Assembly (NCBI GenBank): GCA_029339195.1
Contig: JAPTJF010000233.1
Location: forward strand, 31,318-95,317
Direction of reading: 5' to 3'
DNA length: 64,000 bases
Origin: Micractinium sp. NFX-FRZ
Lineage: Eukaryota; Chlorophyta; Trebouxiophyceae; Chlorellales; Chlorellaceae
Shown: positions 23,859 through 34,686 of the stretch, in pieces
Position numbering within the stretch: the stretch's first letter is position 1
Layout of the letters: each line of letters begins with the position of its first letter
Made by a program: the position numbers and the translations under genes
Notes under the pieces: generated by a model
The model's database searches: none
Seen by the model: only the letters and a program-made list of their open reading frames with translations
Told to the model about the DNA's origin: nothing

Positions 23859-24321
23859 AAGAGCGTGGACGGACTGCGTCCCCCCATGACGGCGCGCCCC
23901 GCCGAAGGAAAGCAGGCGGCTTGCCGGCAGACGGAGAGGTCGCTATGAAGGCGCCAACACGCCGCTGCACCTGGTCAGCGCGCAGGTCGTGGGCAGGGGC
24001 GTGCGGCTCATGCGCTTGAGCGCCCCACGCCCGAGCAGTCAACGCTCGTCAGATTTCGAGTCTGTGCTGCCCCGGGTGCCTCTCTTCCTTTTCAAAATTC
24101 TTCTCCACCTGCCTGTTTTGCGACGGACACAACATGCTCAACCTTTCCACTCTGTTCGAGACAGACATACAGTTTTGCTGCCTGCCAGTACCTGCCGCCC
24201 GGAAATTCCTTGCTTCGACTGCCTTCCACCCATCGCGCACCACACAAAGTTTTGCACGCCGGGCCGACATCATTCATCGAGCGTTGTGTGCGAGTGCTTG
24301 CGCTCTCCCAGGCGTGCTCAG

Positions 24322-24326
24322 TTACA
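24322..24326 (-). terminator. Possible TGTAA poly(A) signal of the small minus-strand gene
   Basis: Reads TGTAA on the minus strand about 390 bp after the stop at 24715. Confidence 0.35.
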
Positions 24327-24339
24327 TAACCTGCCAGGC

Positions 24340-24344
24340 TGTAA
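24340..24344 (+). terminator. Possible TGTAA poly(A) signal of the MscS-like gene
   Basis: TGTAA about 480 bp after the MscS-like stop. Confidence 0.35.
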
Positions 24345-24714
24345 GCAGCACAGAACACGCGTTGCGCCATGTGACCAGCTGCAGGAGGCACACCTTGTTG
24401 CAAACAGAAGCCTTGGAGCATGCTGATGCATTCAGTGATGCAGTTGAGGCAGGGCAGGGGTAGCATGTAGGGTGGAAGGTGCAGGGCAGACGGCAAGCCA
24501 CACAAAGGTACTGACAGGAGATGTTAGCGGTGCCGCGCCGTACTGGCCGTGGCAGCAGGGCAGCTTTACCATGAAAAAGGCGCATGTTTCATGCTAGCTC
24601 TGAGGACTTTGGTTTTTGATTGATTTGAATCACCGGCATGTGCCAGGGAGGCTCAGCACTGTCCCTGCCTGCAGCGCCTGGCACAGCTGGCGCCTTTTGC
24701 CCACTCCGCTTGCC

Positions 24715-25465
24715 TCACTGCCGGTGCGCCTTGTGTGTGTCATCTACGCCCACATAAATGCCGGGGGGCTGGCCGTAGCTACCTGCACAGAAGAGCAGCA
24801 CAAAGCAGCCAGCGCATGGTCAAAGCCAGATTGGCAGCACTGGTGTGGGAAAGAGAGCAGTAGGCACGCTGACCTGGCAGCGCCGCATCCTCGTGTGAAA
24901 CAGAAGCCAGGGATGCTCCTACTCAACTCAACCACGCTGCATGCGCAAGGTGTGTAGCAGCTGGCAGGGCAGGGGCGGCAAGCGGCTCCCCACCTGTGCC
25001 ATCGTCAGAGAGGCTCAGCGGGCGGGCGTGCTCGTTCACTGCCGACCCTGTGGGCAGGTGTGTCGCTGGGTGTGGCGCTTCATGTGGGCTGCGTGGCTTG
25101 TGGTGATCTGAGAACTGCGGGTAGTGGTGGAGGCAGAGGCAGGTGGGGGAGAACGAGCAAGGTGAGTGAGTGGGTGGGTAGTAGTTCAAAGGTGAGGGCA
25201 GAGAGGGAGCTCGGCCCTGGGAATGGGAACGGCCCGGGGCAGCTGGTACCGGCTAGCAGAATCCCAGGCAGGGAACATGTGCACCCATTGTCCACCCCTT
25301 TGTGTGTGCCGCCTCTGCGACAGCCCCTCCCAGGCGTACCTGATAGGCTGTGGCTGGCGCGCCGTAACTGCCGCTGCCGTCGTCCATTGTCGTCTTGCCG
25401 CGGGGGCTCTGAGGCAGCGCCGCCTGCAGGTGCCCGCCTGTGTCGTCGCTCGGTGTCGTCGCCAT
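24715..25465 (-). CDS. Small hydrophilic protein, unknown, three exons
   Basis: No family recognised. Three short exons, listed 5' to 3' on the minus strand: 25465-25340, 25114-24994, 24782-24715. They join in frame through consensus sites (cag|gtacgcc, acag|gtgggg; acceptors ccgcag and gtgcag) into 104 residues. The protein starts MATTPSDDTGGHLQAALPQS and ends GIYVGVDDTHKAHRQ. An internal echo supports a real coding sequence: MDDGSGSYGAPATAY near the end of exon 1 and SDDGTGSYGQPPGIY across the exon 2/3 junction. There is no signal peptide or membrane segment; composition is Ser/Pro/His/Asp-rich and probably disordered. Its start faces that of the BTB gene 637 bp away, so they may share a promoter. 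Frame closure and codon bias are the only evidence. Confidence 0.5.
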
Positions 25466-26102
25466 TGCGGCAGGGGTCCCTAGCGTCGATTGCGGTCCTC
25501 AACTGATGGCAGACGGGCGGCAGGTGCCCAAGCAAAGGGGTCCCGGAGTCCGTGGCGGTGTCGGAGACCCAAGCGGGAAGGCTTTGAGGGGTTGCCTGAG
25601 TGTGCTCAGATAATTGCTACAATATATCAGTGTTTCCTTGCGGTGGCGGGGCCTCTCCAGCGTTTTTGACACGGGAGGCCTGTTTTCTTCCGCCCCTACA
25701 GTCCCCTAGCCGCCATTCCTGTTCCCTCTGCAGTGCCATGGACACTTGCAGTCGACTAAAAAGACTGCGAAGCTTCTTAAAACCAAGAATTCGGCGCCGC
25801 TTTGCGCAAAATTCCCCACTCTGCTGAAGCGGTCGGCAGAGCGCGCCAGGCGCTGCACTTTCCCATACAGGCCGGAAGGTGGGTGCGCGGCACGTTGCAA
25901 GCGCGTTCCATGCCTTAGGGCAAGGAGCCCCTGCCGCCGCCCCTCCCGCCACCGTCGCCGCCCGCCCGCCGGCTGCGCGTTGCTATCGTGGCTTCTGCCC
26001 TGGCCAAGGGCCGACCCCCCCCCCGCCTGCCGCCACTGGCCACCACCTGACCTGCCAACCTTGGGTCTTGCATTCCACTACCCACTGCCTGCAGCTGGCA
26101 GG
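25466..26102. other. Divergent upstream region of small (-) and BTB (+) genes
   Basis: Likely promoters. A donor-like ggaag|gtgggtgcg at about 25878 and an acceptor-like ctggcag directly before the BTB ATG suggest a non-coding first exon and intron of the BTB transcript. Confidence 0.45.
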
Positions 26103-29100
26103 ATGGCGCAGGCCGCCGACTTCTTGCCGGCTTGGTGCTTGGGGGCAGTGGAGGACCGAGACTGCACCATCGTGCTTCAGCTGGCGGCAGACACATCCGC
26201 GGCATCAGCAGCTGCGCCGCGCACAGATGCTGCATCCGGCAGCGGGGCAAGGGTTGACACAACAGCAACAGGGGGTGGAGACAAGGATGAGGCAGAGGGG
26301 CAGCATGCGGCCGGGGGCAAGGGCAAGCAGCGTCGGCGCGCACAGGTGGGACGTTCTGCTTGCCGTGCGATGCATAGAGGGGGCAGCTGGGCACACACAG
26401 CACGCACCCATGTGGATCTCACCAAAACGACCACACATGTCCTGCTGTCACGGTGGTCTGCAATTTCGTGCAATCAAACGGCCAGGCGACTGACTCAGGC
26501 TGCTGCCTGCAGGCTCTTCGGGCAGTGCATGCAGTGTTGCACGCGGCTGCTCGCATGCTCACTCGCTGTTGCCAGCTGTCGCCCTCATCCTCAGTGTCTG
26601 CAGGCCGGCACAGAGGAGCCCACAAGCAAAAGGGCCAGGCCGGACTCGGCGGCGCCAGCGGCAGCGACAATGCCCGAGGAGGCAGATGCAGCGCTCCACA
26701 GGCTGCCAGCCTGCTCTGTGGTGCTCAAGCTGTTCTCACCCAAGTTCAGGTCAGCAGGCACAGCATGCGCTCGTGTCATCCGGCAGGACGTGCTGTCAGC
26801 CTCGCTGCTGGGTATCGCATCGTACCAAACTGCAGATATGCGATCTGTTCGACACCACCGCGGGCCATCTGCCTGCCTGCCCTCCCGCCCTGCTGCTGGG
26901 CACCTGCCTGTCCCCTGCCTGCAGCCTGGCAGCCCACTGCATGCCTGCCCGCACGTCCTCATGCGTTATTAACAGTTCCCTGCCTTGAACCTCCTGCTGC
27001 CCAACCCTGCAGGGACTGGGCGGAGCGTTGGGCCGACGGAGGTGCCGCCGCCAAGGAGTATGTGGTGCAGTGCCGGGACGAGGAGGAGGTTGGCGGCATG
27101 CGCCTGCTGCTGGGCTTCATGCACAGCATGGGCAAGGATCTGCCCACAGGTGGGCCGTGGGGGCACGCCATGGTCGGTGGTGAAGGGAGGTGCAGAGGCA
27201 GCTTGGGCAGATGAGAAGGGGGGCAGGCAGGCAGGCAAGGCAGGCATGCAAGGCAGGTGGGCAGGAGGGCGGGCAGGCGGCAGGCGGGCAGGCGGGCAGG
27301 CGGGTGGGCACGCGGATGGGCTGTCAGGCAGGCAAGCAAGTAGAGCATCCTAGCTCGCCTCTCTCTGGCCATTTTGCCCCTTGACCGCCTCTCCTTTGCT
27401 CCCTGGCCCCCTGCCACCTTCTGCAGACCCTGGCGAGCTGCTGCAGCTGCTGCTGGCGGGGCGCGAGCATGCCGTGGAGGCGGCTGTGCTGGCCTGCACG
27501 CAGCGGCTGCAGGAGCAGGTGCCTCTGCCTCTGGCTGCCGACCTGTCACTCTGCCTGTGCTCCTAGGCCCGCCCAGTGCGCTCGTTTTGACTGCATTTGG
27601 CACCTCGCTCTCCTGTCAAAGTCCCAGGCGTGCTGAGCATGGCATCATGTTGAATCAACCCTGCTTGCCTACTTCCCCGGCTGCAGGTGCCCACTCTTGA
27701 AGCCGCTGCCTGCATGCGCCTGCTGGCTGAGCTGGCCACCGGCGCCTCGGGGGACGACAGGATCCAGGCAGCCGCAGACACGCTGACCTCCGCCTGCCAC
27801 AGCCAGCTGTGCCAGCTGCTGGCGCAGCCGCGGGACGAGGGCAACCCGTGGGATGAGGAGGAGAAGCAGCTGCTGGTACACCTCCTGGGTCCCCTGCAGG
27901 ACATGATGAACGACCGGCGCCTGCGGGAGCTGTGGTGCAGCCTCAGCCTGGAGCTCCTGCGGGTGACCTGGGCTAGTCTGGGAAAGCTTGGGGGTGATGC
28001 GCACCACGCGGCTGCTCCCTGTGGGCATTCCAGCCTGCCTGCCTGTGCACATCTGCATTCCTGCCTTGACCGCTGCCTCGATCGCATCCCTTTGACATCC
28101 GTGGCGGCGCCTGAGCTGTGCACTGCCAAAACACACTGCAGGACTGCATGCTGGATGACGCACACGTCAGCGCCGACTGCGAGATCACAGGTGACCCGGC
28201 CGCTCCACCGCTTCCCTCCTACCTTCCCTCCTTCCCTCCTTCCCTCCCTCGATCTTTCCAACCGGGAGGCGGGCAGCAGTGACACCCCCACGTGCGCCCT
28301 GTCTTTCATGTGCATGTTGAAATGCCTGCTGCACCAGCTGCCTGCCTTGGTTCAAGGCTCTGCAAAGCCGCCTGCACTCAGCCGCACCTTTGCATGTGTG
28401 CCCTGCAGTGCTGGCTGCCTGCCTGCACTGGATGGAGGCGCCGCAGCGGCACACACAACCCTTTGATGAGGCAGAGGTCTTCAGCAAGATTCGCTTCCCT
28501 GCCATCTCTGCCAGCATTCTGTTCAACCTCCACGACAGCTTCCCAGGCTTGCAGCATTTCGACCCCGACAAAGAGCTGCTGCTGCGTGCGGTGAGGCGAT
28601 GCAGGATACGTTGTGCATCACTTCCCTGTGCATTGCTCTGTGTATTGTTCTGTGTATTGCAGGAGTTCACCGTTCTGAACGGCTACAAAACAGGCCCGTC
28701 CTGCCTCCCTTGCATAGCACCATTGTATATGCGTACGCTACGCGCCGCCTGAAGCGGCTCCTGCCCGCCTCTGCAGATTTCTTCTGCTGCCGAGCCAGGC
28801 ATCTGGGACGACCTGCGGGACGCAATGGCAGCCCCCGACCCACCGCAACCGATTCTAGTGCTCAGGCAGCAGTGCGAGCGCTGGTGGCTGCCCCGCCCCG
28901 CCCCGCAGCCGTCCCGCTGGCCCGCCCCTGCCGTGTTCCGCTTCCAGGTGTGTGCAGTGCAGCGGGGGGTGGGGGTGGGGGTGGGGGGGTTGCATGCCAG
29001 CAGGGTCAGGCGAGGGGCGGCGTGGGGCGCCTGGCGAGCAGGTGTTGATTGCAGGGCGGTTGGGTGGGGGGCCGTTAAAGCAGAAGGCAGGCACTTTATC

Positions 29101-29876
29101 ACCGCTGCTCTCCTCCACAACTCTGCCCTGCAGTGCAGCAAGGGTGCTGTCGACGGCGCGAAGATCGTTGTGTCAGCAGGATCCTTCTGTTGGGGCGGCT
29201 ACTTCTGGCATGTGCAGATCCAGAGCTTGGCAAACAGCAACACAGGCATCTTTCTGCGCCCTTCCAAGGACCCGAAAAAGATCCACTCCGTGGCCTCTGC
29301 CACCCGGGGGTGTCAAGCTCTCTACAGCTCCGAGGTATGCGCGTTGCAAGTCGTGGTAGCACGGGGGGCGGGCATCTCATGCAGAAACTGGAACATCACA
29401 CCAGCCGCCCACTGGAGTGTGTCGGGGGCTGCAGATGCCGGTACTAGTACTGCCGATGCGTGTGCTGTGCGTCTCCTAGCGCTGCTGCAAAGGCTGATAC
29501 TGATACTGCCGATGCGTGTGCCGATGCAAACCGCTGCCGGTGCTGTGGGTCTACTCACGCTGCTGCGCGCTGTTGCCATGCTGTCGGCGCAGCCATTGGG
29601 AAATCTGCCGTTGACGCTGCCAGACAACCATGTTCCGTGCAGGTGGCCTATTCCATCTCCCTGGGCACCACCAAGCGGGATGCTGAGGTGCAGATCCGAG
29701 GTGTGCGGAGGTTTTGTTTGGCTCACCCGGGCTGGGGCCGTGGTGGCGTCATCGATCACACGACAGCAGACAAGCCCCTGCTCAGCTGGGATGCCTTCTG
29801 GGGTGAGGGCACCTCCCCCTACTGCAAGGATGGCATCGTGCAGGGGCTGGTCACTCTTTCCGCAGCCGGAAGCTGA
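26103..29876 (+). CDS. BTB/POZ domain protein
   Basis: Ten exons: 26103-26345, 26604-26749, 27013-27149, 27427-27518, 27687-27962, 28142-28190, 28409-28590, 28777-28947, 29134-29334, 29643-29876, giving 576 residues. The first exons encode a BTB fold: DCTIVLQLA at the start, a Ser/Ala/Gly plus basic insert, then HRLPACSVVLKLFSPKFR and a helical region (MRLLLGFMHSMGKDLP, ELLQLLLAGREHAVEAAVLA). A helical BACK-like middle follows. The C-terminus (VVSAGSFCWGGYFWHVQIQS, KPLLSWDAFWGEGTSPYCKD, GIVQGLVTL) is a beta-rich module seen in green-algal BTB proteins. BTB proteins commonly serve as Cullin-3 adaptors; partner and target here are unknown. An optional exon at about 28663 was dropped because only skipping it keeps the frame. 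Confidence 0.78.
27215..27345 (+). repeat. GGCAGGCA/GGCGGGCA microsatellite in BTB intron 3
   Basis: Imperfect tetranucleotide/octanucleotide array of ggcaggcaggcaaggc type, entirely intronic. Confidence 0.8.
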
Positions 29877-30358
29877 GGCACAGCTGCGCAGACGGGGCAG
29901 CTTCCACCTGGCTTCCACGCAGCGTCCTTGCCTTGCACTGCTGCTGGCAGGCGCTGGCCAAGGCGCCAGGAAGTGTATTTGACTCGCGAATTCAAATAGA
30001 ACGACGCCTCTTGTGACTGCACATTCTTTGCCACTTGTTTCTGTGTGCGCTGCAGCTGCGGTCCTGCCGCCGCTGCCCTGCTGAGAAAGCGGGGTGAGCG
30101 CACGTGCCCTGCTTGCCCCACACTGCCTGTGAATGTCCTACGGCTGTTTCTGCAATCAAGTTTGATTGTAACGTCTCGTGCCTCTCGGATTGGGCGGTCA
30201 CGGGTGACAGGCGTGGGGAAGCTGGCTGAGTGTGCAGCATCCCAGAATGGGGCGCCTTGGACAGCGATAGAAGAAGGGGACCTTACGGCGCCTCCTTCTC
30301 CTGTTCTCTCCTCTTCCCCTCCTTGGACCGCCCCCACAAGACTCTCCAGCCAGCCACC
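29877..30358. other. Intergenic between BTB and KGG genes
   Basis: BTB 3' UTR with TGTAA at 30167-30171 and the KGG upstream region. A short stretch (about 30243-30262, gaatggggcgccttggacag) resembles part of the KGG intron 1 (30431-30481), another local duplication. Confidence 0.45.
30167..30171 (+). terminator. Putative TGTAA poly(A) signal of the BTB gene
   Basis: TGTAA about 290 bp after the BTB stop codon. Confidence 0.4.
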
Positions 30359-31475
30359 ATGTCTTCTGAGTGAGTCCAGGGAGGGTGCAGCCTGCGGGAG
30401 GGCGGGAGGCCTTGGGGCAGGTGCCTCCCTCGGATGGGGCGCCCTTCTGGGACGTGCCTGCCCCTCCAGCCGCCTTGGACGCTATCAACGGGCAGCCACT
30501 GGGCGAGGCTGTGACAGCGTCGCCCGGGGGTTCAGTGAGTCGCCGTCGCCGCGTCAGAACCAGGTTCCCAACGCCTTCCCTCCCCTCCCCTCCCCTCCCC
30601 TCCCTCAGGCAGAAGGAGGGTACTGTTGAGCGCCAGGCCGTGGAAGGCCAAGAGACGGCCACAGGCATGCAGAAGGAGACGGTGAGTGGGCGGTGGTAGG
30701 GGTAGGGATTTGGGAGGTCCAAACACCGCACACACCCAGGGGCCGTGCATTTGTCCTCCCGTCATCTCCGACTTCCCCTGTCCTCCCTTCTGCCCTGCAG
30801 TTTGGCACCGGCACTGCCGCCCAGGCCGAGGCCGGCAAGAAGGGAGGTGAGCGGACGCTCTTACTCGCAGAACACTGGTCGCATCCAGTGTTGATCCCTT
30901 GTCCATGAACTGTCGTGCTACGTGTTGGCGACCTCTGTGCTCGACCCCCTTTGAATGGGCTTGAGCGGGCAGTGGTCGTTGACGCTTAGTTTATTCACAC
31001 GAGGTTCACGGAAAATGGCTCGGGCCTCCCATCTCCATTCTACATGTGCCCACACGCTCTGCACAGCAGCCCGCATCGTCCGTTCGGGTATTGTGCACGC
31101 AGAAACCGCTAGCACGCTTCTGGTAAACCTGCTTACCCAACCACTCTCCCCATCTTTTCCCTTGTGCCCTGCAGGCGAGCGCGCCAAGGAGCTGGGTGCT
31201 GGCATCGTGAGTGCCTGCCAGTGCAGTGCTGCCTGGTGCTTGCTGTCGTGGGCGTGGCCGACGGAGCCTGTGGGAGACTGGATGGTATGTGTGCTCCTTC
31301 TGACCAGTTTCCGTTGGTCAAACCCAAGTCGTTGCCTTGACACACTCACCCAGCCACTAACCACTTGCCCATTCCCACTTCGCCCATCCCATCTCCCACC
31401 CCCTCCCAGATGGCCGACCCTAGCGGCTACGGCAAAAAGGGGGGTGAGGCGCGTGGCGGTACCGAGCAGGAGTGA
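30359..31475 (+). CDS. Small KGG-motif (LEA group 1/stress-type) protein
   Basis: Five short exons (30359-30369, 30609-30681, 30801-30846, 31175-31206, 31410-31475) give a 75-residue protein starting MSSEQKEGTVERQAVEG. It is extremely hydrophilic, Gly/Glu/Lys/Gln/Thr-rich and lacks Cys and Trp. KKGG occurs twice, in AGKKGGERAKELG and GYGKKGGEARGG, the motif of stress-induced KGG and Em/LEA_5 proteins. Such proteins are usually disordered and accumulate on desiccation or osmotic stress. The first exon is only 11 nt of coding sequence; it was found by matching its phase 2 end to exon 2. It would be missed by ORF scanning. Confidence 0.65.
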
Positions 31476-31853
31476 GGCAGCCTGCAATCCGGCGGTGCCT
31501 GCCAGCGTGCACGTCGCTGCCGGGCTGGCCCTGAATCCTCTTGGACCCTGACTCTGCATCTGATCCGTAAAGTTTCCGCACACCCACGACCACCACCCAT
31601 TTTGCCAGTGCCCCGTGCCTGTTGCGTGCACCCGCTGCGCAGCACAAGCTGCCAGCCGGCATCGTTGACAGCTGTTGACCCTGTAAATAGTCCCCAGACC
31701 ACCTCATATGACAAGGACACATGGCAGTGAGAGCAGTGGCAGTGGGGGAAAGGAGAGGAAACGAAGTCAGTGCAGAGACTCTAGCAGGGAGGTGCGAGCT
31801 GGAAGGGAAAGTTGACGGTTCGGCTGGAATACAGTTTGAGCAGCCGCCGTAGA
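31476..31853. other. Convergent 3' region, KGG protein and CCDC25
   Basis: Contains TGTAA at 31682-31686 for the plus-strand gene. No coding exon recognised. Confidence 0.5.
31682..31686 (+). terminator. Putative TGTAA poly(A) signal of the KGG gene
   Basis: TGTAA 207 bp after the stop codon. Confidence 0.45.
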
Positions 31854-34473
31854 TCACATGAAGTCGTCCTCGTAGTCCTCTGCCCGCTCATACTTCTCCC
31901 GCAGCTCCCCCGCCGTCACCATCGCCTCCTCCCGCATGATGTGCTTGTAGTCTGGGGGGAGAGTGGGTGTATGGGGCGGGGGAGGGGTGGGGTGTCGTTT
32001 GCATGAGGGAGGCGGCTGGCGGTGATAGTTTACGGGTGGCTAGGGCACGGTCGGGACGGAGGCAGACGGGCAGCCGCCAACACCCCACCGCGCACACAGA
32101 GGCCGGGCATTGCGTGTGGATGGGGCGCTGCGGAGTGCTGCAGGCGGGGAGGTGACAGGCAGACAGCACCGGCCGCCCATCCCATGCTGCCCACCCTCGC
32201 CCAGGCCTGCACGCACCCAGCATGTCCTGCTGCCGCCGCTGCTCCTCCTTCTCCTCCTTCTCGCTCTTCTTCTGCACCTGCAGCCGCCAGCGCCGACCAA
32301 TGCGCACAAGGGGAGGGACGCAAGGGTCAGGCAGCTGAGCATGCAGGGCAGGCGTGGACCAGCGCGCCTGACCTCTGCGGCTCCGACCGCGCAGCCGGTG
32401 CGACGGCCAAGCCGCAGCAATAGACACCAGTTAAAGCAGCCAGCGGGCTGGGAGCAGCGCACGGATCCTGGCGTGGGTGCACAAACCAGCATGGCCGGCA
32501 CGCCAGGGTGCTGCTCAGCCAGCAGGAGAGTCTCACCGCCGCCTCCGCCTTCCGCTTCCCCGTCTGCTCCTTCTCCCACGCCGTCCGCTCTGCCGCCAGG
32601 TCCGGGAACTTCTCCTCCTGCAGGGGGATGGACGAGAACATGGTACTGGACCGGCTTGCTGAGGGCCGGGTTGCTGAGGGTTACCGCAGGCCAAGAGCCC
32701 GCTCAACCGCCCTGTCGGCTGCCCCGCCCCGCCAGCCACGTGCGCCAGCCCACCGGAGACCCCGCCCCACCATCCGCCACCCTGGTGCATGTCTAGCTGA
32801 CACGCCACGCGCCCCACCGCGCCGGGCCAGCTACCCTCCTGGCGTCACACCCCAGACACCTGCCCACAGGGTGCGCAAGCGGTTCTGTGGAGCCTCTGCA
32901 CTTTGTTTCTGCAAGGTTTGCCTATTTTTGCGCCACTTAACAATCTCGTCCAGCCTTCCCAGGCCGTCCAGTCGGGCACCCAGCCAGCCAGCCCGCCCGC
33001 CCAGGCACCGCCCACCCACTGCCCACCTGCGTCTTGTTCAGCCGGTTGACAATCTCGTTCAGCCGCCGCGCCACGTGCGCCTTCTTCACCAGATTGTCGT
33101 CGTAGAAGCCCACCTGGGGAGGGATATACATGAGAGGGCGGGGCAGGGCAGGGCAGGGGTCAGGGTCAAGGTCAGGGTCAGGATCAGCAGGGTCAGTAAC
33201 GGCAAGTAGGAAGGGAGGGGCACATACTGTGAACTACAGGGCAGGCAAGGCTTGCAAGCAGGTAGGCAGGCAGCCAGTGTGGAGCGTTGGCACAGCACTG
33301 TGCAGCGTGGCGCGGCAGGGGCCCGCGCTGCCGGCGCACCTGCCCCACGGCCATGGCATCGTTCTTGCGCAGGTTGCTGGCGGGGGTGTATACGATGGAC
33401 AGGTTGTTGGTCTTGTTGCCCTGCAACGCAATGGTTTCATTCCAGTTAGAAGCAGGCAGAAAGGGCGGGCCATGAGTGGGTCCGGGAGAGCTGGAGCGGG
33501 GTGGCGGGCAGGGCGATGGGTTGGGCAGTAGGAGTGTTCCTTCTGGCCTGCCCGCTTGGATAACCCACTCACCGCTTGGGTTGCCTCAGCACGCTTGCTT
33601 TGATGTTCTGCTATGATCCAGCTTACCCCCTGCTCCCCTCTCCCCTCTCCATTCCGGGCCCACTCCAGTGCAGCAACGCCTGCACACATCCCAATCTCAT
33701 TTTCTCACAATCTCCCCCCGGCCTTGGGAACGCATGACTGAATCTCATTTTCTCACACCTGCCTCCCACACCTCACCCCACCTGGATTGAGTTGGCCTTG
33801 ACCAGCTGGCACGCGTCCTCCAGTGTGTCCTTTGGGATGTCCGCCATCGTCTTGCCTGCAGGCAATATTGGACGTGGGGTAGCGTTGAACCAGTAGCGGC
33901 ACACACTGTGACCAGCAAGAAGCACTGGGGCAGTGGTTGGGGTACCTGCCCGCCTGCCGTGTGCGACGTGCAGCAACGGCGGGCGCATTCGAGCACTGTT
34001 GTCGCTGCCGCAGCCGCTGTGCGAATGTGCAGAAGCCTTCCTGCGCAGCTAGATGCCCGGGCGGGGTGGGCGCACCGTGAGGCAGGCGCAGGTACACGTG
34101 GGCAGAGGAGAGGGCGTCGACGTGGAACCAGATGTCGTGGGGCAGGGAGTACTTGATGAGGTCCTCGTTCTCATACTTGTCGGCGCCCTGTCACGCAAGG
34201 TTTGGGAGAAGGATATTTGCTTGACAAGGATGCTATAAGCAGCAAAGCCTTCGTACATGCAGGCAACAGCGGCGCTGGCGGCAAAACTGCAGGCGGCGGC
34301 GGCAGGCGGCGGCGGCACTGGCCAACCGACGGCGGCCGGCGCCCGTGGCTATGTCAACTGCACCCATCCAGACACCATGCATGCATGCGCGTGAACGTGC
34401 CCGGGCGCACCATGTAGAGCAGCCAGTCTTCGGGGCCAGGGCCGTGCCCCCGCGGCACAAAGAAGAACACCAT
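31854..34473 (-). CDS. CCDC25: CCDC25 family protein (NFACT-R domain)
   Basis: Eight exons, listed 5' to 3' on the minus strand: 34473-34411, 34187-34076, 33855-33782, 33420-33340, 33113-33027, 32617-32537, 32277-32217, 31951-31854, giving 218 residues, close to the roughly 208 of animal CCDC25. The N-terminal NFACT-R domain is recognisable: [68 protein letters not shown]. The C-terminus is a charged coiled coil ([33 protein letters not shown]) ending in an acidic EDYEDDFM, as in animal homologues. The related NFACT-R domain of NEMF/Tae2/RqcH acts in ribosome quality control; animal CCDC25 has been described as a DNA-binding membrane protein. Its function in algae is not known. Exon 1 ends at ATG|gtgcgc, so the spliced junction M-G-A-D-K-Y-E-N-E matches animals exactly. 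Confidence 0.93.
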
Positions 34474-34686
34474 GGTTTCAAAAGTATGTATAGGTCTGTC
34501 AGAGGCAAGGAAGAGGCATCCGGGTCCCGCTACCTCGAGTTTTTCAGCGCGCAGGCCACGCTGGCGATTCGACGCATTTTCGCACTGCCCAGTCCTCCCC
34601 AACACTCGATGTTATTGCCAGAGAGCTTCGAGTAAATCGATGGGTCCCTCAGAGTGCACCAGGTCGCATTTGGCGTAGCAAAATCC
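34474..34686. promoter_or_regulatory. Bidirectional CCDC25/TERT promoter region
   Basis: Only 213 bp separate the divergent start codons, so both promoters and 5' UTRs must overlap here unless distal exons exist. No specific element was recognised. Confidence 0.45.

Larger units (their letters stand above)
23859..24714. other. Convergent 3' regions of MscS-like and small minus-strand gene
   Basis: Contains TGTAA on the plus strand (24340-24344) and on the minus strand (24322-24326), about 480 and 390 bp beyond the respective stops. No coding exon seen. Confidence 0.45.

Noticed and set aside
23859..24700. tRNA, snoRNA or snRNA gene in the MscS-like downstream region
   Set aside because: No cloverleaf, C/D or H/ACA box arrangement could be made out by eye; a covariance-model scan would be needed to exclude one fully.
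28663..28720. Additional BTB exon (EFTVLNGYKT)
   Set aside because: No donor in the needed phase follows; treating 28591-28776 as one intron keeps the frame and the family sequence.
29821..30012. Alternative BTB terminal exon in another frame (ending RIQIERRLL)
   Set aside because: The frame continuing from exon 10 gives SWDAFWGEGTSPYCKDG, which fits the expected C-terminal module, so no further splice is needed.
31888..32579. Long minus-strand ORFs inside CCDC25 introns
   Set aside because: They read through exons 6 and 7 and their introns in the wrong phase; the spliced CCDC25 model matches the family from end to end.
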